Positions 17,344 to 26,092 of a stretch of DNA of 64,000 bases are shown in pieces (position 1 is the first letter of the stretch; each line of letters opens with the position of its first letter). The translations under genes were made by a program, and so were the position numbers. This stretch comes from Salinimicrobium flavum. Its GTDB lineage: Bacteria > Bacteroidota > Bacteroidia > Flavobacteriales > Flavobacteriaceae. The notes beneath the pieces were generated by a model, which saw nothing but the letters and a program-made list of their open reading frames with translations, was not told where the DNA came from and did not search any database. The stretch is from positions 248,001-312,000 of the forward strand of contig NZ_JBHULT010000005.1 in the NCBI RefSeq assembly GCF_042684505.1, written 5' to 3'.

Positions 17344-17974
17344 GACCGGTCTAAATGCCGGGCAGGTTCGTGAAACGGGGTTGGAATATTGGTAAATGAT
17401 TCTCCTTCGTTGAAGATCAGGTGGCAAAAACCTCCTGTCCTCTGTCCTCTGTCCTCTGTCCTCTGTCCACTGTCCTCTTTCCTCTGTCCTCTGTCCTCTG
17501 TCCTCTTTCCTCTGTCCTCTGTCCTCTGTCCACTGACCTCTTTCCTCTTTCCTCTGTCCACTAATTCGTTAATTCGGGACCCGTCTAAAAGCCGGGCAGG
17601 TTCGTGAAATCAGAATTGGAATATTGGGAAATGATTCTCCTTCTTTGAAGATCAGGTGGCAAAAACCTCCTGTCCTCTGTCCTCTGTCCTCTGTCCACTG
17701 ACCCTCTTTCCTCTGTCCTCTGTCCTCTGACCTCTGTCCACTAATTCGTTAATTCGGGACCCGTCTAACAGCCCGGGCTGGTTTGTGAAATCGGGGTTGG
17801 AATATTGGTAAATGATTCTCCTTCGTTGAAGATCAGGTGGCAAAAACCTCCTGTTCACTGACCTCTTTCCTCTGTCCACTGACCTCTTTCCTCTTTCCTC
17901 TTTCCTCTTTCCTCTGTCCTCTGTCCACTGACCTCTGTCCTCTGTCCGCTGTCCTCTCAACGAAAAAAGTTTTA
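17344..17974. repeat. composite repeat: three 95-bp elements each followed by a TCCTCTG array
   Basis: A 94-96 bp element starts with GACCSGTCTAAA.GCC.GGGCAGG, includes GGAATATTGG and GATTCTCCTTCGTTGAAG, and ends GGCAAAAACCTCCTG. It occurs at 17344-17437, 17578-17672 and 17758-17853. Each copy runs into a 7-nt-period array with the units TCCTCTG, TCCACTG, TCCTCTT and ACCTCTT (17434-17564, 17669-17740, 17850-17957). The first two arrays end in CTAATTCGTTAATTCGGGAC leading to the next copy. The whole is a higher-order tandem repeat. Frames at 17389-18024 on either strand are repeat shadows. Confidence 0.88.
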
Positions 17975-17978
17975 AAAA

Positions 17979-18008
17979 CAAAAAAACCCCTCATTTTCAT
18001 GAAGGGTT
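17979..18008 (-). terminator. terminator of the coiled-coil protein gene
   Basis: The inverted repeat AACCCcTCATTTTCATGAaGGGTT (arms at 17985-17992 and 18001-18008) is followed on the minus strand by a T-rich run. It lies about 25 nt after the stop of the 18032-18811 gene. Confidence 0.8.
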
Positions 18009-18031
18009 GTAATGTGTAAGGCAATTTCTGA

Positions 18032-18811
18032 TTAGAACTTAGCGAACATTTGGTTCATTTTTTCTCTTTCTTCTTTTGCAAGCTCCTCATCTACAAGAAT
18101 TCTTCCACTGTGTTCATCTGTGATGATCTTTCTGCGACCTGCGATCTCCATTTGCACCTGTGGCGGGATAGTGAAGAAAGAACCTCCTGAAGCACCTCTT
18201 TCAATAGGCACAACGGCAAGGCCGTTCTTTACGCTGCCACGAATCCTTCTGTAGGCATTCACAAGGCGCTCCTCGATCTGCTTCTGGAATTCTTCAGATT
18301 TGGCCATAAGGGCTTTCTCTTCTTTTTCGGTTTCAGCAAGGATCTCATCCAGTTCCCCTTTTTTGTGGGTAAGGTGTTTTTGACGCTCTTCCACACGCTC
18401 TTTGGTCTGCTCGATCACTTCTTTCTTTTGATCGATCTGTGCCCGGTATTCTTTGATCTGCTTCTCGGCAAGTTCTATTTCCAGTTCCTGGAACTCGATC
18501 TCCTTTGAAAGCGCATTGAATTCACGGTTGTTACGAACGTTCTTTTGCTGTTCTGTATATTTCTTGATGGCGGCTTTTGCCTCCTCAATAAGATTTTTCT
18601 TGGCAAGTATGTCCTGGTCGATCACCTCAAGATCTGCATCCATTTTTTCCAAACGGGTGTTCAGGCCTGCTACTTCATCTTCCAGATCTTCTACCTCCAG
18701 CGGAAGTTCACCTCGTACATTTCTTATCTCATCCACGCGGGAATCTATAAGTTGAAGATCGTACAACGCTCTTAACTTCTCTTCTACAGTAACATCTGTT
18801 TTTTTTGCCAT
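18032..18811 (-). CDS. CT398-like coiled-coil protein with degenerate zinc ribbon
   Basis: The 259-residue protein is a long coiled coil (about residues 5-190) followed by a short C-terminal module, PIERGASGGSFFTIPPQVQMEI and IITDEHSGRILVDE. In the DUF164/zf-RING_7 family this module is a C4 zinc ribbon (CGGC and CPHCGRIL). Here all four cysteine positions are Ala/Gly/Ser/His, so zinc is probably not bound although the fold signature (PPQVQ, GRIL) is kept. Function is unknown; the family pairs with Nif3-like proteins, and the Nif3 gene is indeed 2 nt upstream in the same operon. Confidence 0.85.
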   Translation of the reverse strand: MAKKTDVTVEEKLRALYDLQLIDSRVDEIRNVRGELPLEVEDLEDEVAGLNTRLEKMDADLEVIDQDILAKKNLIEEAKAAIKKYTEQQKNVRNNREFNALSKEIEFQELEIELAEKQIKEYRAQIDQKKEVIEQTKERVEERQKHLTHKKGELDEILAETEKEEKALMAKSEEFQKQIEERLVNAYRRIRGSVKNGLAVVPIERGASGGSFFTIPPQVQMEIAGRRKIITDEHSGRILVDEELAKEEREKMNQMFAKF

Positions 18812-18813
18812 AG

Positions 18814-19908
18814 TTAAAAATACTTGATAGGATTGGTATCGGTGTTTGATAAAACGACTGCAAAATTAGCAAAATTTTTCTTAAGATAAGAGCTTAAGAG
18901 GTTTTTTGTGTACTGCTCACTTTCATAGTGCCCAATGTCTGCCAGCACCAGTCTTTGTTCGGCTTTATAGAAGTCGTGGTACTTAAGGTCGGCCGTCAGA
19001 TAGATGTCGGCTCCTGCATTTGCAGCCTTATCGATGGCAAAGCTTCCGCTGCCACCCAAAACAGCCACTTTTTTAATGGGTTTTTGAAGCAAAGCCGAAT
19101 GCCTTATGCAACCCGTTCCAAAGATTTTTTTAACCCGTTCCAAAAATGCGGTTTCTGAAGCTTCTTCCTCCAGTTCGCCTATCATTCCCATTCCAATGTG
19201 TTGATTCCGGTTCTCCAGGGTGGTCACTTCATAGGCAACCTCTTCATAAGGATGGCTCTCGAAAAGGGCTTTTAATACCTTTCCTTCCAGGTGCTTCGGA
19301 AAGGTCATTCCTATTTGAACCTCTTCTTCAAAATGGGTTTTGCCTTTTTCGCCAATAACAGGGTTGGAATCTTCATTTCCGCGGAAAGATCCGTTGCCCT
19401 CAAGGTTGAAACTGCAGTGATCATAGTTCCCAATACTACCTGCCCCGGCAGAGAACAAGGCCTCCCTGACCTTTCCGGCATTAGCCCGTGGTACAAAGGT
19501 GATGAGTTTTTTTATGGTCGATTTCTGCGGAATAAGTATCCTTCGGTTGATGAGGTTCAGCTGTTCACAGATCATGTTGTTCACCCCTTTAAAATGATTG
19601 TCGAGCGCCGTATGGATGGCGTAAATAGCCACGTCATTTTTTAAAGCTTTCAGCACCGCCCGCTCTACGTAATTTGATCCGTTAAGGCGTTTAAGTCCTG
19701 AAAAGATAATGGGATGAAAACTCACGATGAGGTTGCAGTTCTTTTCAATAGCCTCATCTACCACCTCCTCGAGGGTGTCAAGGGTGACCAGGGCCCCCGT
19801 GGCCTCCCATTCCGCAGAGCCGGTCAAGAGGCCTACATTGTCAAAATCTTCGGCGTAGTTGAGGGGTGCAAGATCTTCAAGTGCAGTTATGATGTCTTTT
19901 ATGAGCAT
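18814..19908 (-). CDS. Nif3-like dinuclear metal centre protein
   Basis: The 364-residue protein begins with the Nif3/YbgI signature APLNYAEDFDNVGLLTG and includes NLIVSFHPIIFSGLKRL and AIYAIHTALDN, whose His and Asp residues bind two metal ions. GGSGSFAIDKAANAGADIYLTADLKYHDFY is the C-terminal half of the site. The length of 364 and the middle segment (about 125-230, LITFVPRANAGKVREALFSAGAG) show the PII-like insertion of the longer family members. The biochemical role is unresolved; GTP cyclohydrolase-like activity has been proposed for the family. A perfect TATCTTTG lies at 19941-19934, 26 nt before the ATG. Confidence 0.9.
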   Translation of the reverse strand: MLIKDIITALEDLAPLNYAEDFDNVGLLTGSAEWEATGALVTLDTLEEVVDEAIEKNCNLIVSFHPIIFSGLKRLNGSNYVERAVLKALKNDVAIYAIHTALDNHFKGVNNMICEQLNLINRRILIPQKSTIKKLITFVPRANAGKVREALFSAGAGSIGNYDHCSFNLEGNGSFRGNEDSNPVIGEKGKTHFEEEVQIGMTFPKHLEGKVLKALFESHPYEEVAYEVTTLENRNQHIGMGMIGELEEEASETAFLERVKKIFGTGCIRHSALLQKPIKKVAVLGGSGSFAIDKAANAGADIYLTADLKYHDFYKAEQRLVLADIGHYESEQYTKNLLSSYLKKNFANFAVVLSNTDTNPIKYF

Positions 19909-19933
19909 AAAATGATTTTGTATCGGAAGATAC

Positions 19934-19941
19934 CAAAGATA
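19934..19941 (-). promoter_or_regulatory. -7 element of the Nif3 gene promoter
   Basis: The minus strand reads TATCTTTG, a perfect match to the Bacteroidetes -7 consensus TAnnTTTG, 26 nt ahead of the Nif3 start codon. Confidence 0.6.
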
Positions 19942-19945
19942 AAAA

Positions 19946-19973
19946 TTAGTTGTTAGTGGTTTGTGGTTAGTCC
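19946..19973. repeat. short 7-nt-period array in the Nif3/lpxK spacer
   Basis: Four heptamers, TTAGTTG, TTAGTGG, TTTGTGG and TTAGTCC, follow in register just upstream of the Nif3 promoter element, in the divergent spacer with lpxK. Confidence 0.6.
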
Positions 19974-20021
19974 CGGATAATAATCATTCCATCTTTCAAA
20001 CAAAAAAATTACCTTCGCTTC

Positions 20022-21032
20022 ATGTCTGCAGCCCGAAAACTTCTTTACCCGTTTTCCCTCCTGTACGGTGGGGTTATGTTACTTCGGAATAAATTATATG
20101 ACCGGGGAATTTTTTCTTCGGAAGAATATGAACTGCCGGTCATCGCCGTAGGGAATCTTAGTGTTGGCGGCACCGGAAAGACCCCCATGGTAGAGCACCT
20201 TATCACTTTACTGGCCGAAGATTACCGGGTAGCCACGCTAAGCCGGGGCTATAAAAGGAGCAGCAGCGGATTCCGGCTGGTTACCGGGAAAGAATCTGCA
20301 GCCGAAGTGGGGGATGAGCCCCTGCAGTTCAAGACCAAGTTTCCCAAAGTGATGGTGGCTGTTGATGAGGTTCGTACCCATGGAATAGGGCAACTGTTGA
20401 ACCAGGCACAGCCGCCGGAAGTCATCATTCTGGATGATGCTTTCCAACACCGCAAAGTAAAAGCAGGTTTCTATATCCTGCTTACCCCTTACAATGACCT
20501 TTACAGCGATGACCTGGTCCTGCCGGCCGGAAACCTGCGGGAACCAAAATCGGGGGCCCGGCGTGCAGATGTGGTGGTGGTTACCAAATGTCCGCCTTCG
20601 CTGGAAGAACAGGAAAAAAAGAAGATCGCAGACCGACTAAAGATCAATGCCGGGCAGGATTTGTATTTTTCAAGTATCTCCTATAGCGATAAAGTGATGG
20701 GTATAGATACAACCTTGAATCTTGACGAGCTCAAAGTAAAGTCATTTGTTTTGGTTACCGGTATTGCGAATCCTGCGCCCCTGGTAAAACATCTAAAAGA
20801 CCGTGGGCTTAGCTTTGAACATAAAGCCTTTCCTGATCATCATAACTTTACGGCCGCTCAAATAAAGGAATTGCAAAAGGAAGAACTACTCCTTACCACC
20901 GAAAAGGATTTTATGAGGCTTAAAAATGAGCTTCCCGGCCCTGGTTTATTCTATCTTCCTATTACCACCGAATTCCTGGGGGACAGGAAAAAATTCGAAA
21001 ATTCCATCAACAGTTTCGTTAGAAAATTTTAG
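20022..21032 (+). CDS. lpxK: tetraacyldisaccharide 4'-kinase
   Basis: The 336-residue enzyme has the LpxK N-terminal amphipathic/membrane segment (residues 1-25), a P-loop VGNLSVGGTGKTP at about 43-55, LSRGYKR at about 75, and the LDDAFQHRKVK motif with the catalytic Asp. It phosphorylates the 4' position of lipid A disaccharide with ATP at the inner membrane. The gene is single, divergent from the Nif3 gene, and followed by a bidirectional terminator. A TACCTTCG stretch at 20010-20017 is a near-match to the -7 element and would give a very short leader. Confidence 0.95.
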   Translation: MSAARKLLYPFSLLYGGVMLLRNKLYDRGIFSSEEYELPVIAVGNLSVGGTGKTPMVEHLITLLAEDYRVATLSRGYKRSSSGFRLVTGKESAAEVGDEPLQFKTKFPKVMVAVDEVRTHGIGQLLNQAQPPEVIILDDAFQHRKVKAGFYILLTPYNDLYSDDLVLPAGNLREPKSGARRADVVVVTKCPPSLEEQEKKKIADRLKINAGQDLYFSSISYSDKVMGIDTTLNLDELKVKSFVLVTGIANPAPLVKHLKDRGLSFEHKAFPDHHNFTAAQIKELQKEELLLTTEKDFMRLKNELPGPGLFYLPITTEFLGDRKKFENSINSFVRKF

Positions 21033-21054
21033 TCCGTTCTATTAGTTATGGACA

Positions 21055-21090
21055 AAAAAAAATGAGACCGTGGAAAGTCTCATTTTTTAT
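21055..21090. terminator. bidirectional terminator between lpxK and the histidine kinase
   Basis: AATGAGAC and GTCTCATT (21061-21068 and 21077-21084) form a stem flanked by an A-run on the left and a T-run on the right, so it can serve both convergent genes. Confidence 0.8.
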
Positions 21091-21158
21091 CTTGGCTAAT
21101 TCAAACTATTTTTTCTCAATAATTCGAGTAAGCTTAAAATCAAACCTCATGCCAAAAA

Positions 21159-23390
21159 TTAAACTGTAGCTTTTTCCTGACTAAGGTATTTGTTTATTTT
21201 CTGGAAGAACTCCTCTGTTTTATAGGGTTTAGGGATGATATCATTAAATCCGTTAAGATAAAATTCATCCAGATTTTCGTCGAGGGTTACCGCAGTTAGG
21301 GCGATGATTGGGATGTTTTCATTGAACTTTCTGATCTCTATGGTGGCTTCTATTCCACTTATTCCCGGCATGTGGATGTCCATAAGGATAAGATCAAAAT
21401 GATTGTTCTTTACCTTTTCCACGGCGACGGAGCCGTTATCGGCCACATCACAGATCACTTTATGTTTTTCAAGGATTTTTCTGGTGATCATCTGGTTGAT
21501 CTTGTTGTCTTCAACCACCAGGATCCTTTTGTGGTGCATGATATCGTTGCTTAGCAGCTGCGGAATTTCCTGCTTATTGTCTTTGCTTGCCGGTGGTGCA
21601 GCCTCAAGGGCCTCAAAACCGAGGTCGAAATAGAACAGGGAACCTTCCCCCAGCTCACTTTCCAGATGGATCTCACTGTCCATAAGGTTCAGGAGGTTCT
21701 TAACGATCGAAAGCCCGAGTCCTGTTCCACCGAATTTCCTGTTAATCTGCAGGGAGCCCTGGGTGAAATTCTCAAAAATGGCTTTTTGTTTCTCTTTACT
21801 GATGCCTTCCCCGGTATCTTGTACCTCAAACCTTAACAATATACGGGAGTCGGTTTGACTGAGTTTTTTGACCCTTACCCAAATATCCCCTGCTTCGGTG
21901 AATTTTATTGAGTTTCCAATAAGGTTGATCAGGATCTGCGAGATCTTGAGAGGATCCCCTTTTAATTTCCTTGGAATTGCCTGGTCAAATTCCAGGTGGA
22001 GCTCTGTTTTCTTGTCTTCAGCCGAATTCTTCAGGGCAACAAGCACATCTGAAATTCGTTTTTGAAGATTAAAGGAACTGTCCAATATTTCCACTTTTTT
22101 GGCCTCGAGCTTATTTAGATCAAGGATATTGTTGATAAGGGAAAGCAGGTATTCTCCCGAAAATTTCAGGGAGTTCAAGTGTTCTTTCTGATTTTCTGTA
22201 GGGCTTTCTTCCAGCAGCAGGTGAGTGAGTCCCGTTACGGCGTACAGTGGCGTCCTTAATTCGTGGGTAATGGTTGAAAGGAATTGTGCCTTAGCCAGGG
22301 AAGCCTTTTCGGCATTTTCCTTGGCAGTCACCAGTTCAGAATTCTTTTTCTGCAACAGGTCGTTCGCACGGGCCCTCAGGTTATTATTCTTGTATAAAGA
22401 CAGAGTGAGCAACGAAAGAATGGTGATGAGCGCAACACTTAGAATTGTGGTGAGTTTATTCACCTTTAGTGTCCTTTCATTCTCCTCATTTCGTTTACTG
22501 ATCTCATTCATCGCGCTTTTCATGGCATCCAAACCATACCTTGCAGTAGCATCTGTGGTAATGGCTTCCCTGTTTAGGTCGTAGATCGAGTCCTTCATTT
22601 GGTTACTCGACTTCAGGTAACTAAGGGATTCCTTGTAATTTCCCGCTGCTTCATGTAATTCGCTCAGCAACCCTGTAGCGTACCATATCATACTGCCAAA
22701 ATCGTTCTTTTGAGCAATCTTAAGGCTCTCCTGAAGATTGGAAAGAGCTAAATCATAGAATCCCAACAACTGGTTTGCCCTTCCGCGGTAAAAATGCAAA
22801 CGGGAGATCTCGTACTTAAGATCATTACTTTTCAGTTTCTCTTCGGCTTCACTGAACAACCTGAGAGCGGCACGGGGTTCTTTGGAAACATTGAGCAGCA
22901 GTATCCCCCTGTTCAACTCAACGATACCGATGCCTTCGGTATTATCCAGTTTGGTATAAAGATCCCGGGACAGGTTAAAATATTCGTTTGCCCGATCGTA
23001 ATTTTTCTTATGAGTAAATATCTTTCCGAAGTTGACATAACTATAAGCGAGCCCTTCTTCATCCCCTATTTCTCTCTGAATGGAGATAGCCCGTTGCAGT
23101 TCTGTAGAAGCTTTGTCGTTCTCCCCCCTCACATAGTAAAGTTGCGCCATGATGCTGCTGGAATGTGCGATCAAACGCTGGTGTTCAATAGAGCGGGCAA
23201 GGTCCAGCGCCGTGGTGAGTTGGGTCAGGGCAGTATCAAAGTCAACGCTGTTGATAGATTCTTCAGCATCGCTAAGTAACTGCTCGATAGTAGCGTTAAT
23301 TTCTTCTTTCTCCTGTAGGGATCTTTCCTGCCTGGCGTAGGAAATAGAAAAGAGAAGAAAAGCCACTACGCAAATTAGTAATTTGTTCAT
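21159..23390 (-). CDS. TPR-containing hybrid histidine kinase
   Basis: The 743-residue protein has, in order, a signal peptide (1-20), TPR-like helical repeats in the periplasm (about 35-290), one membrane segment (about 313-333), a short coiled coil, a HisKA domain with the phospho-acceptor H376 in ITHELRTPLYA, an HATPase domain with N493 (NLIGNSIKF), DTGEG and GGTGLGLSI, and a receiver domain (622-738) with D671 in LILMDIHMPG. It is therefore a sensor whose phosphate can move intramolecularly to the receiver. No DNA-binding output domain is fused and no regulator gene is adjacent, so the output partner is elsewhere. The gene is monocistronic. Confidence 0.92.
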   Translation of the reverse strand: MNKLLICVVAFLLFSISYARQERSLQEKEEINATIEQLLSDAEESINSVDFDTALTQLTTALDLARSIEHQRLIAHSSSIMAQLYYVRGENDKASTELQRAISIQREIGDEEGLAYSYVNFGKIFTHKKNYDRANEYFNLSRDLYTKLDNTEGIGIVELNRGILLLNVSKEPRAALRLFSEAEEKLKSNDLKYEISRLHFYRGRANQLLGFYDLALSNLQESLKIAQKNDFGSMIWYATGLLSELHEAAGNYKESLSYLKSSNQMKDSIYDLNREAITTDATARYGLDAMKSAMNEISKRNEENERTLKVNKLTTILSVALITILSLLTLSLYKNNNLRARANDLLQKKNSELVTAKENAEKASLAKAQFLSTITHELRTPLYAVTGLTHLLLEESPTENQKEHLNSLKFSGEYLLSLINNILDLNKLEAKKVEILDSSFNLQKRISDVLVALKNSAEDKKTELHLEFDQAIPRKLKGDPLKISQILINLIGNSIKFTEAGDIWVRVKKLSQTDSRILLRFEVQDTGEGISKEKQKAIFENFTQGSLQINRKFGGTGLGLSIVKNLLNLMDSEIHLESELGEGSLFYFDLGFEALEAAPPASKDNKQEIPQLLSNDIMHHKRILVVEDNKINQMITRKILEKHKVICDVADNGSVAVEKVKNNHFDLILMDIHMPGISGIEATIEIRKFNENIPIIALTAVTLDENLDEFYLNGFNDIIPKPYKTEEFFQKINKYLSQEKATV

Positions 23391-23424
23391 TGGGGACGTA
23401 GATAACTGGGCTAAATATAATTAT

Positions 23425-24447
23425 TTATATGGAAACTCGTGAAATTAAATCAATAAGACGGCTGGAGTAAGCAAATTCATTGTCATACCAACCAATGATC
23501 TTCACCAGATTTCCACCCACCACCGAGGTCATTTGGGCATCAAATACACAGGAGTGGGGATTGCCGTTTATGTCTATAGAAACTATGGGATCCTCTGTGT
23601 ATTCGAGATAGTTGGAAAGTTCGTTTTGGGAAGCCTTTTTAAAAGCGCTGTTGATCTCTTCAATGGTAGTAGGTCTTTCCACGTGAAGGGTCATGTCTGT
23701 AAGGGAACCATTTGGAACGGGAACCCTTATTCCGCAACCGCCAATCACTTCACTCAGATCGGGGAAAACTTTGGTCAATGCCTTGGCTGCTCCCGTGGTG
23801 GTAGGAACGATAGATTGAGCCGCGGCACGGGCCCTTCTCAGGTCCTTGTGGGGCTGATCATGCAGGCTCTGATCTGTCGTGTAGGAATGTACGGTAGTAA
23901 TGTATGCCTGTTTCACCCCTAGCAGTTCATGGATCACCTTGAGCATCGGTGCGGCATTATTGGTGGTGCAGGAGGCATTCGAAATAATCTTTTCGCTGCC
24001 GTCGAGAATATCTTCATTGACTCCCAGAACCACCATTTTAATGGAATCATCCTGAGGGGGCGCTGAAAGGATCACTTTTTTCACCCCTTCCTGAAGATGG
24101 GGCTCCAGTTCTTTTGCAGTCTTGAATTTGCCGGTGCAATCTATGACGATATCCACTTCATGACTTGACCAGTCTATTTCTGCGGGGTTGGGTTTGTTCA
24201 GCACCGGAGTGTTTTTTCCGTCCACTACAATACCTGAATCTTTGGCGGAGACCTCTTTTTTCAGGACTCCGTGGATACTGTCGTACTTGAGAAGGTGCGC
24301 CAGCGTGGTCGCCGGTGCAAGATCATTGATCGCCGCTACTTCAATTGAAGGATGATCCAGGATCAGCCTGAAAAGATTCCGGCCTATGCGGCCAAAGCCG
24401 TTGATCCCTATTCTAATCTTTCCTGCGGAAGATTTTTTCTCCAGCAT
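23425..24447 (-). CDS. gap: glyceraldehyde-3-phosphate dehydrogenase
   Basis: The 340-residue enzyme has the NAD site INGFGRIGRN (15-24) and the catalytic SNASCTTNNAAP with Cys160. It oxidises glyceraldehyde-3-phosphate to 1,3-bisphosphoglycerate. Two features differ from textbook GAPDH: a nine-residue N-terminal extension, and TTNNAAP in place of TTNCLAP after the catalytic cysteine, which I recall as a common variant in this phylum. The ATG overlaps the lipA stop as TAATG, so the two are translationally coupled; lipA is promoter-proximal. A second gap gene may exist elsewhere. Confidence 0.94.
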   Translation of the reverse strand: MLEKKSSAGKIRIGINGFGRIGRNLFRLILDHPSIEVAAINDLAPATTLAHLLKYDSIHGVLKKEVSAKDSGIVVDGKNTPVLNKPNPAEIDWSSHEVDIVIDCTGKFKTAKELEPHLQEGVKKVILSAPPQDDSIKMVVLGVNEDILDGSEKIISNASCTTNNAAPMLKVIHELLGVKQAYITTVHSYTTDQSLHDQPHKDLRRARAAAQSIVPTTTGAAKALTKVFPDLSEVIGGCGIRVPVPNGSLTDMTLHVERPTTIEEINSAFKKASQNELSNYLEYTEDPIVSIDINGNPHSCVFDAQMTSVVGGNLVKIIGWYDNEFAYSSRLIDLISRVSI

Positions 24448-25316
24448 TAGGTAAGGTGTTTCCAGGCTTTATAAGAAGATCTCACAAGTGCACCGCTTTC
24501 TACGTGCCTGAAGCCAAGGTCTAATCCTATCTCTTCGTATTTCTTGAACTGTTCTGGGGTGACGAACTCTTTCACCGGCAAATGCTGCTTACTCGGCTGC
24601 AGATATTGACCAATGGTTACCACGTCAATACGGGCATCTTTAAGGTCGTGAAGTGTCTGGATCACTTCATCTTCGGTTTCTCCCAATCCAAGCATGATCC
24701 CTGACTTGGTCCTGTTGATCCCTTGTTCTTTAAGATATCTCAAAACCTCAAGGCTACGTTCATATTTTGCCTGTATTCTCACCTCCCGGGTCAGCCTTTT
24801 AACGGTTTCCATGTTGTGGGAAACGATCTCGGGATTCACCTCGATTATACGGTCTATGTTTCTTTCGACTCCCTGAAAATCAGGAATTAGCGTTTCAAGT
24901 GTGGTTCCCGGGCTCATTCTGCGGATGGCTTTCACCGTCTCGGCCCAGATGATAGAACCCATATCCTTAAGATCATCGCGGTCTACGCTCGTGATCACCG
25001 CATGTTTGATGTTCATTAATTTGATGGAACGGGCCACTTTTTCGGGTTCATCCCAATCGATGGTTTCCGGCCGACCGGTTTTTACCCCACAAAATCCACA
25101 CGAACGTGTGCAGATATTCCCCAGGATCATGAAAGTGGCGGTACCTTCTCCCCAACATTCTCCCATATTGGGACAGCTTCCGGAGGTACAAATTGTGTGA
25201 AGATTATATTTGTCTACCACTCCTCTCAGTTCGGTATATTTTTTACCGGTGGGAAGTTTTACCCGTAACCACTTGGGTTTCGGGGTTCTTTGGGTAGAAA
25301 TTTCTTTTGTTTCCAT
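24447..25316 (-). CDS. lipA: lipoyl synthase
   Basis: With the start at 25316 (METKEIS) the protein has 289 residues. It carries both LipA clusters: C..GSCPNMGEC (auxiliary 4Fe-4S) and CTRSCGFC, the radical-SAM CxxxCxxC motif, plus the terminal SSYKAWK with the conserved RSSY. It inserts sulfur at C6 and C8 of protein-bound octanoyl groups, supplying lipoate to pyruvate and 2-oxoglutarate dehydrogenases. A start 21 nt upstream (25337) is unlikely because it falls inside the -7 promoter element TATCTTTG (25342-25335). Confidence 0.94.
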   Translation of the reverse strand: METKEISTQRTPKPKWLRVKLPTGKKYTELRGVVDKYNLHTICTSGSCPNMGECWGEGTATFMILGNICTRSCGFCGVKTGRPETIDWDEPEKVARSIKLMNIKHAVITSVDRDDLKDMGSIIWAETVKAIRRMSPGTTLETLIPDFQGVERNIDRIIEVNPEIVSHNMETVKRLTREVRIQAKYERSLEVLRYLKEQGINRTKSGIMLGLGETEDEVIQTLHDLKDARIDVVTIGQYLQPSKQHLPVKEFVTPEQFKKYEEIGLDLGFRHVESGALVRSSYKAWKHLT

Positions 25317-25334
25317 AGAGAATTTTCTTGGCGG

Positions 25335-25342
25335 CAAAGATA
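25335..25342 (-). promoter_or_regulatory. -7 element of the lipA-gap promoter
   Basis: TATCTTTG on the minus strand matches TAnnTTTG perfectly and lies 19 nt before the chosen lipA start. It decides the start codon by excluding the more distal ATG. Confidence 0.65.
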
Positions 25343-25531
25343 CAATAAATCACTGAAAAGCCTAACGTCAGATGGTCTGTTATCAGTTGTCAGTTATCAG
25401 ATGTATGCCTTTTTATCGGAGCACGCATGTGGGTGAATTGACGGGTAAGGAGGGAAGTGGCACACTGTATTTTTATTTCGATCATTTCGTCCCGGTTATT
25501 TCGCTGTCACTTCTCCGCAACTTTAAGGGAG
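25343..25531. other. spacer between the sigma factor and lipA, with a short 7-nt array
   Basis: The only structure is the heptamer series TTATCAG, TTGTCAG, TTATCAG at about 25380-25401. A 60-codon plus-strand frame (25372-25554) shows no domain and overlaps the sigma factor's end. Confidence 0.6.
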
Positions 25532-26092
25532 TTACCCTTTTCTGTTCTCAATGACCTGCGCCAGGAGTTTTTTGGCTCTTAATAGTTTCACCTTTACATT
25601 GTTCATGGGCTCCTGTAGACTGGCGGCGATCTCCTTGTAGCTCATTTCCTGGAAATACCTGAGGTGAATGACCTGCTGGTAATGCGGCTGCAGTTTTTTT
25701 ATGTCGCGAAGCAGCTGGGCAAGGTTCTGTTCGGTGATGAGGGTGTCTTCAATGCTGGGAGCGTCATCGGCTATCTTGTGCACTCTTTCATCTTCCTCGT
25801 CTGTAGTTCGCGACCTTATGGAGGCCTTCTTTTTTCTTATAAGGTCAACATGAAGGTTCTTGGAAATGGTAAAAAGCCATGTCTTAAAAGAATAATCAGG
25901 ATCGAAGGAATCGATCTTGTCAAAAGCCCTGGAAAAGGTCTGGATGGTGATGTCTTCAGCGTCATTCTCATTTTGGGTCCGCTTTAGTTGGAACCCATAT
26001 ACATCATTCCAGAATTTGTCCAGCAGGTAATTGAAAGCCGCCTGTTTCCCCTTTTTTGCCTTTTCTATTTGCTGCTGAAGTTCTATTTCCAA
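25532..26092 (-). CDS. ECF-type RNA polymerase sigma factor
   Basis: The 186-residue protein has region 2 (FNYLLDKFWNDVYGFQLKRTQNENDAEDITIQTF..AF, about residues 20-60), SFKTWLFTISKNLHVDLIRKKK (region 2.4 end), an acidic linker, and region 4 with LRYFQEMSYKEIAASLQEPMNNVKVKLLRAKK (the HTH, about 140-175). It is a sigma-70 family group IV factor. No anti-sigma gene adjoins it. It overlaps the GT2 gene by 10 nt at its 5' end, so it is co-transcribed with a membrane glycosyltransferase. Its regulon is unknown. Confidence 0.92.
   Translation of the reverse strand: MEIELQQQIEKAKKGKQAAFNYLLDKFWNDVYGFQLKRTQNENDAEDITIQTFSRAFDKIDSFDPDYSFKTWLFTISKNLHVDLIRKKKASIRSRTTDEEDERVHKIADDAPSIEDTLITEQNLAQLLRDIKKLQPHYQQVIHLRYFQEMSYKEIAASLQEPMNNVKVKLLRAKKLLAQVIENRKG

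Noticed and set aside
17121..18024. Several 60-146 codon frames with PDSRFPI or DRGQRTE peptide repeats
   Set aside because: They are translations of 7-nt-period arrays; all three frames are open on the strand because the units lack stops, and no start context or domain supports coding.
24447..25337. lipA start at 25337
   Set aside because: This ATG overlaps the -7 promoter element TATCTTTG, so it would not be in the mRNA.
25343..25531. 60-codon frame 25372-25554 as a small protein
   Set aside because: No hydrophobic or domain pattern, contains a heptamer array, and overlaps the sigma factor gene.
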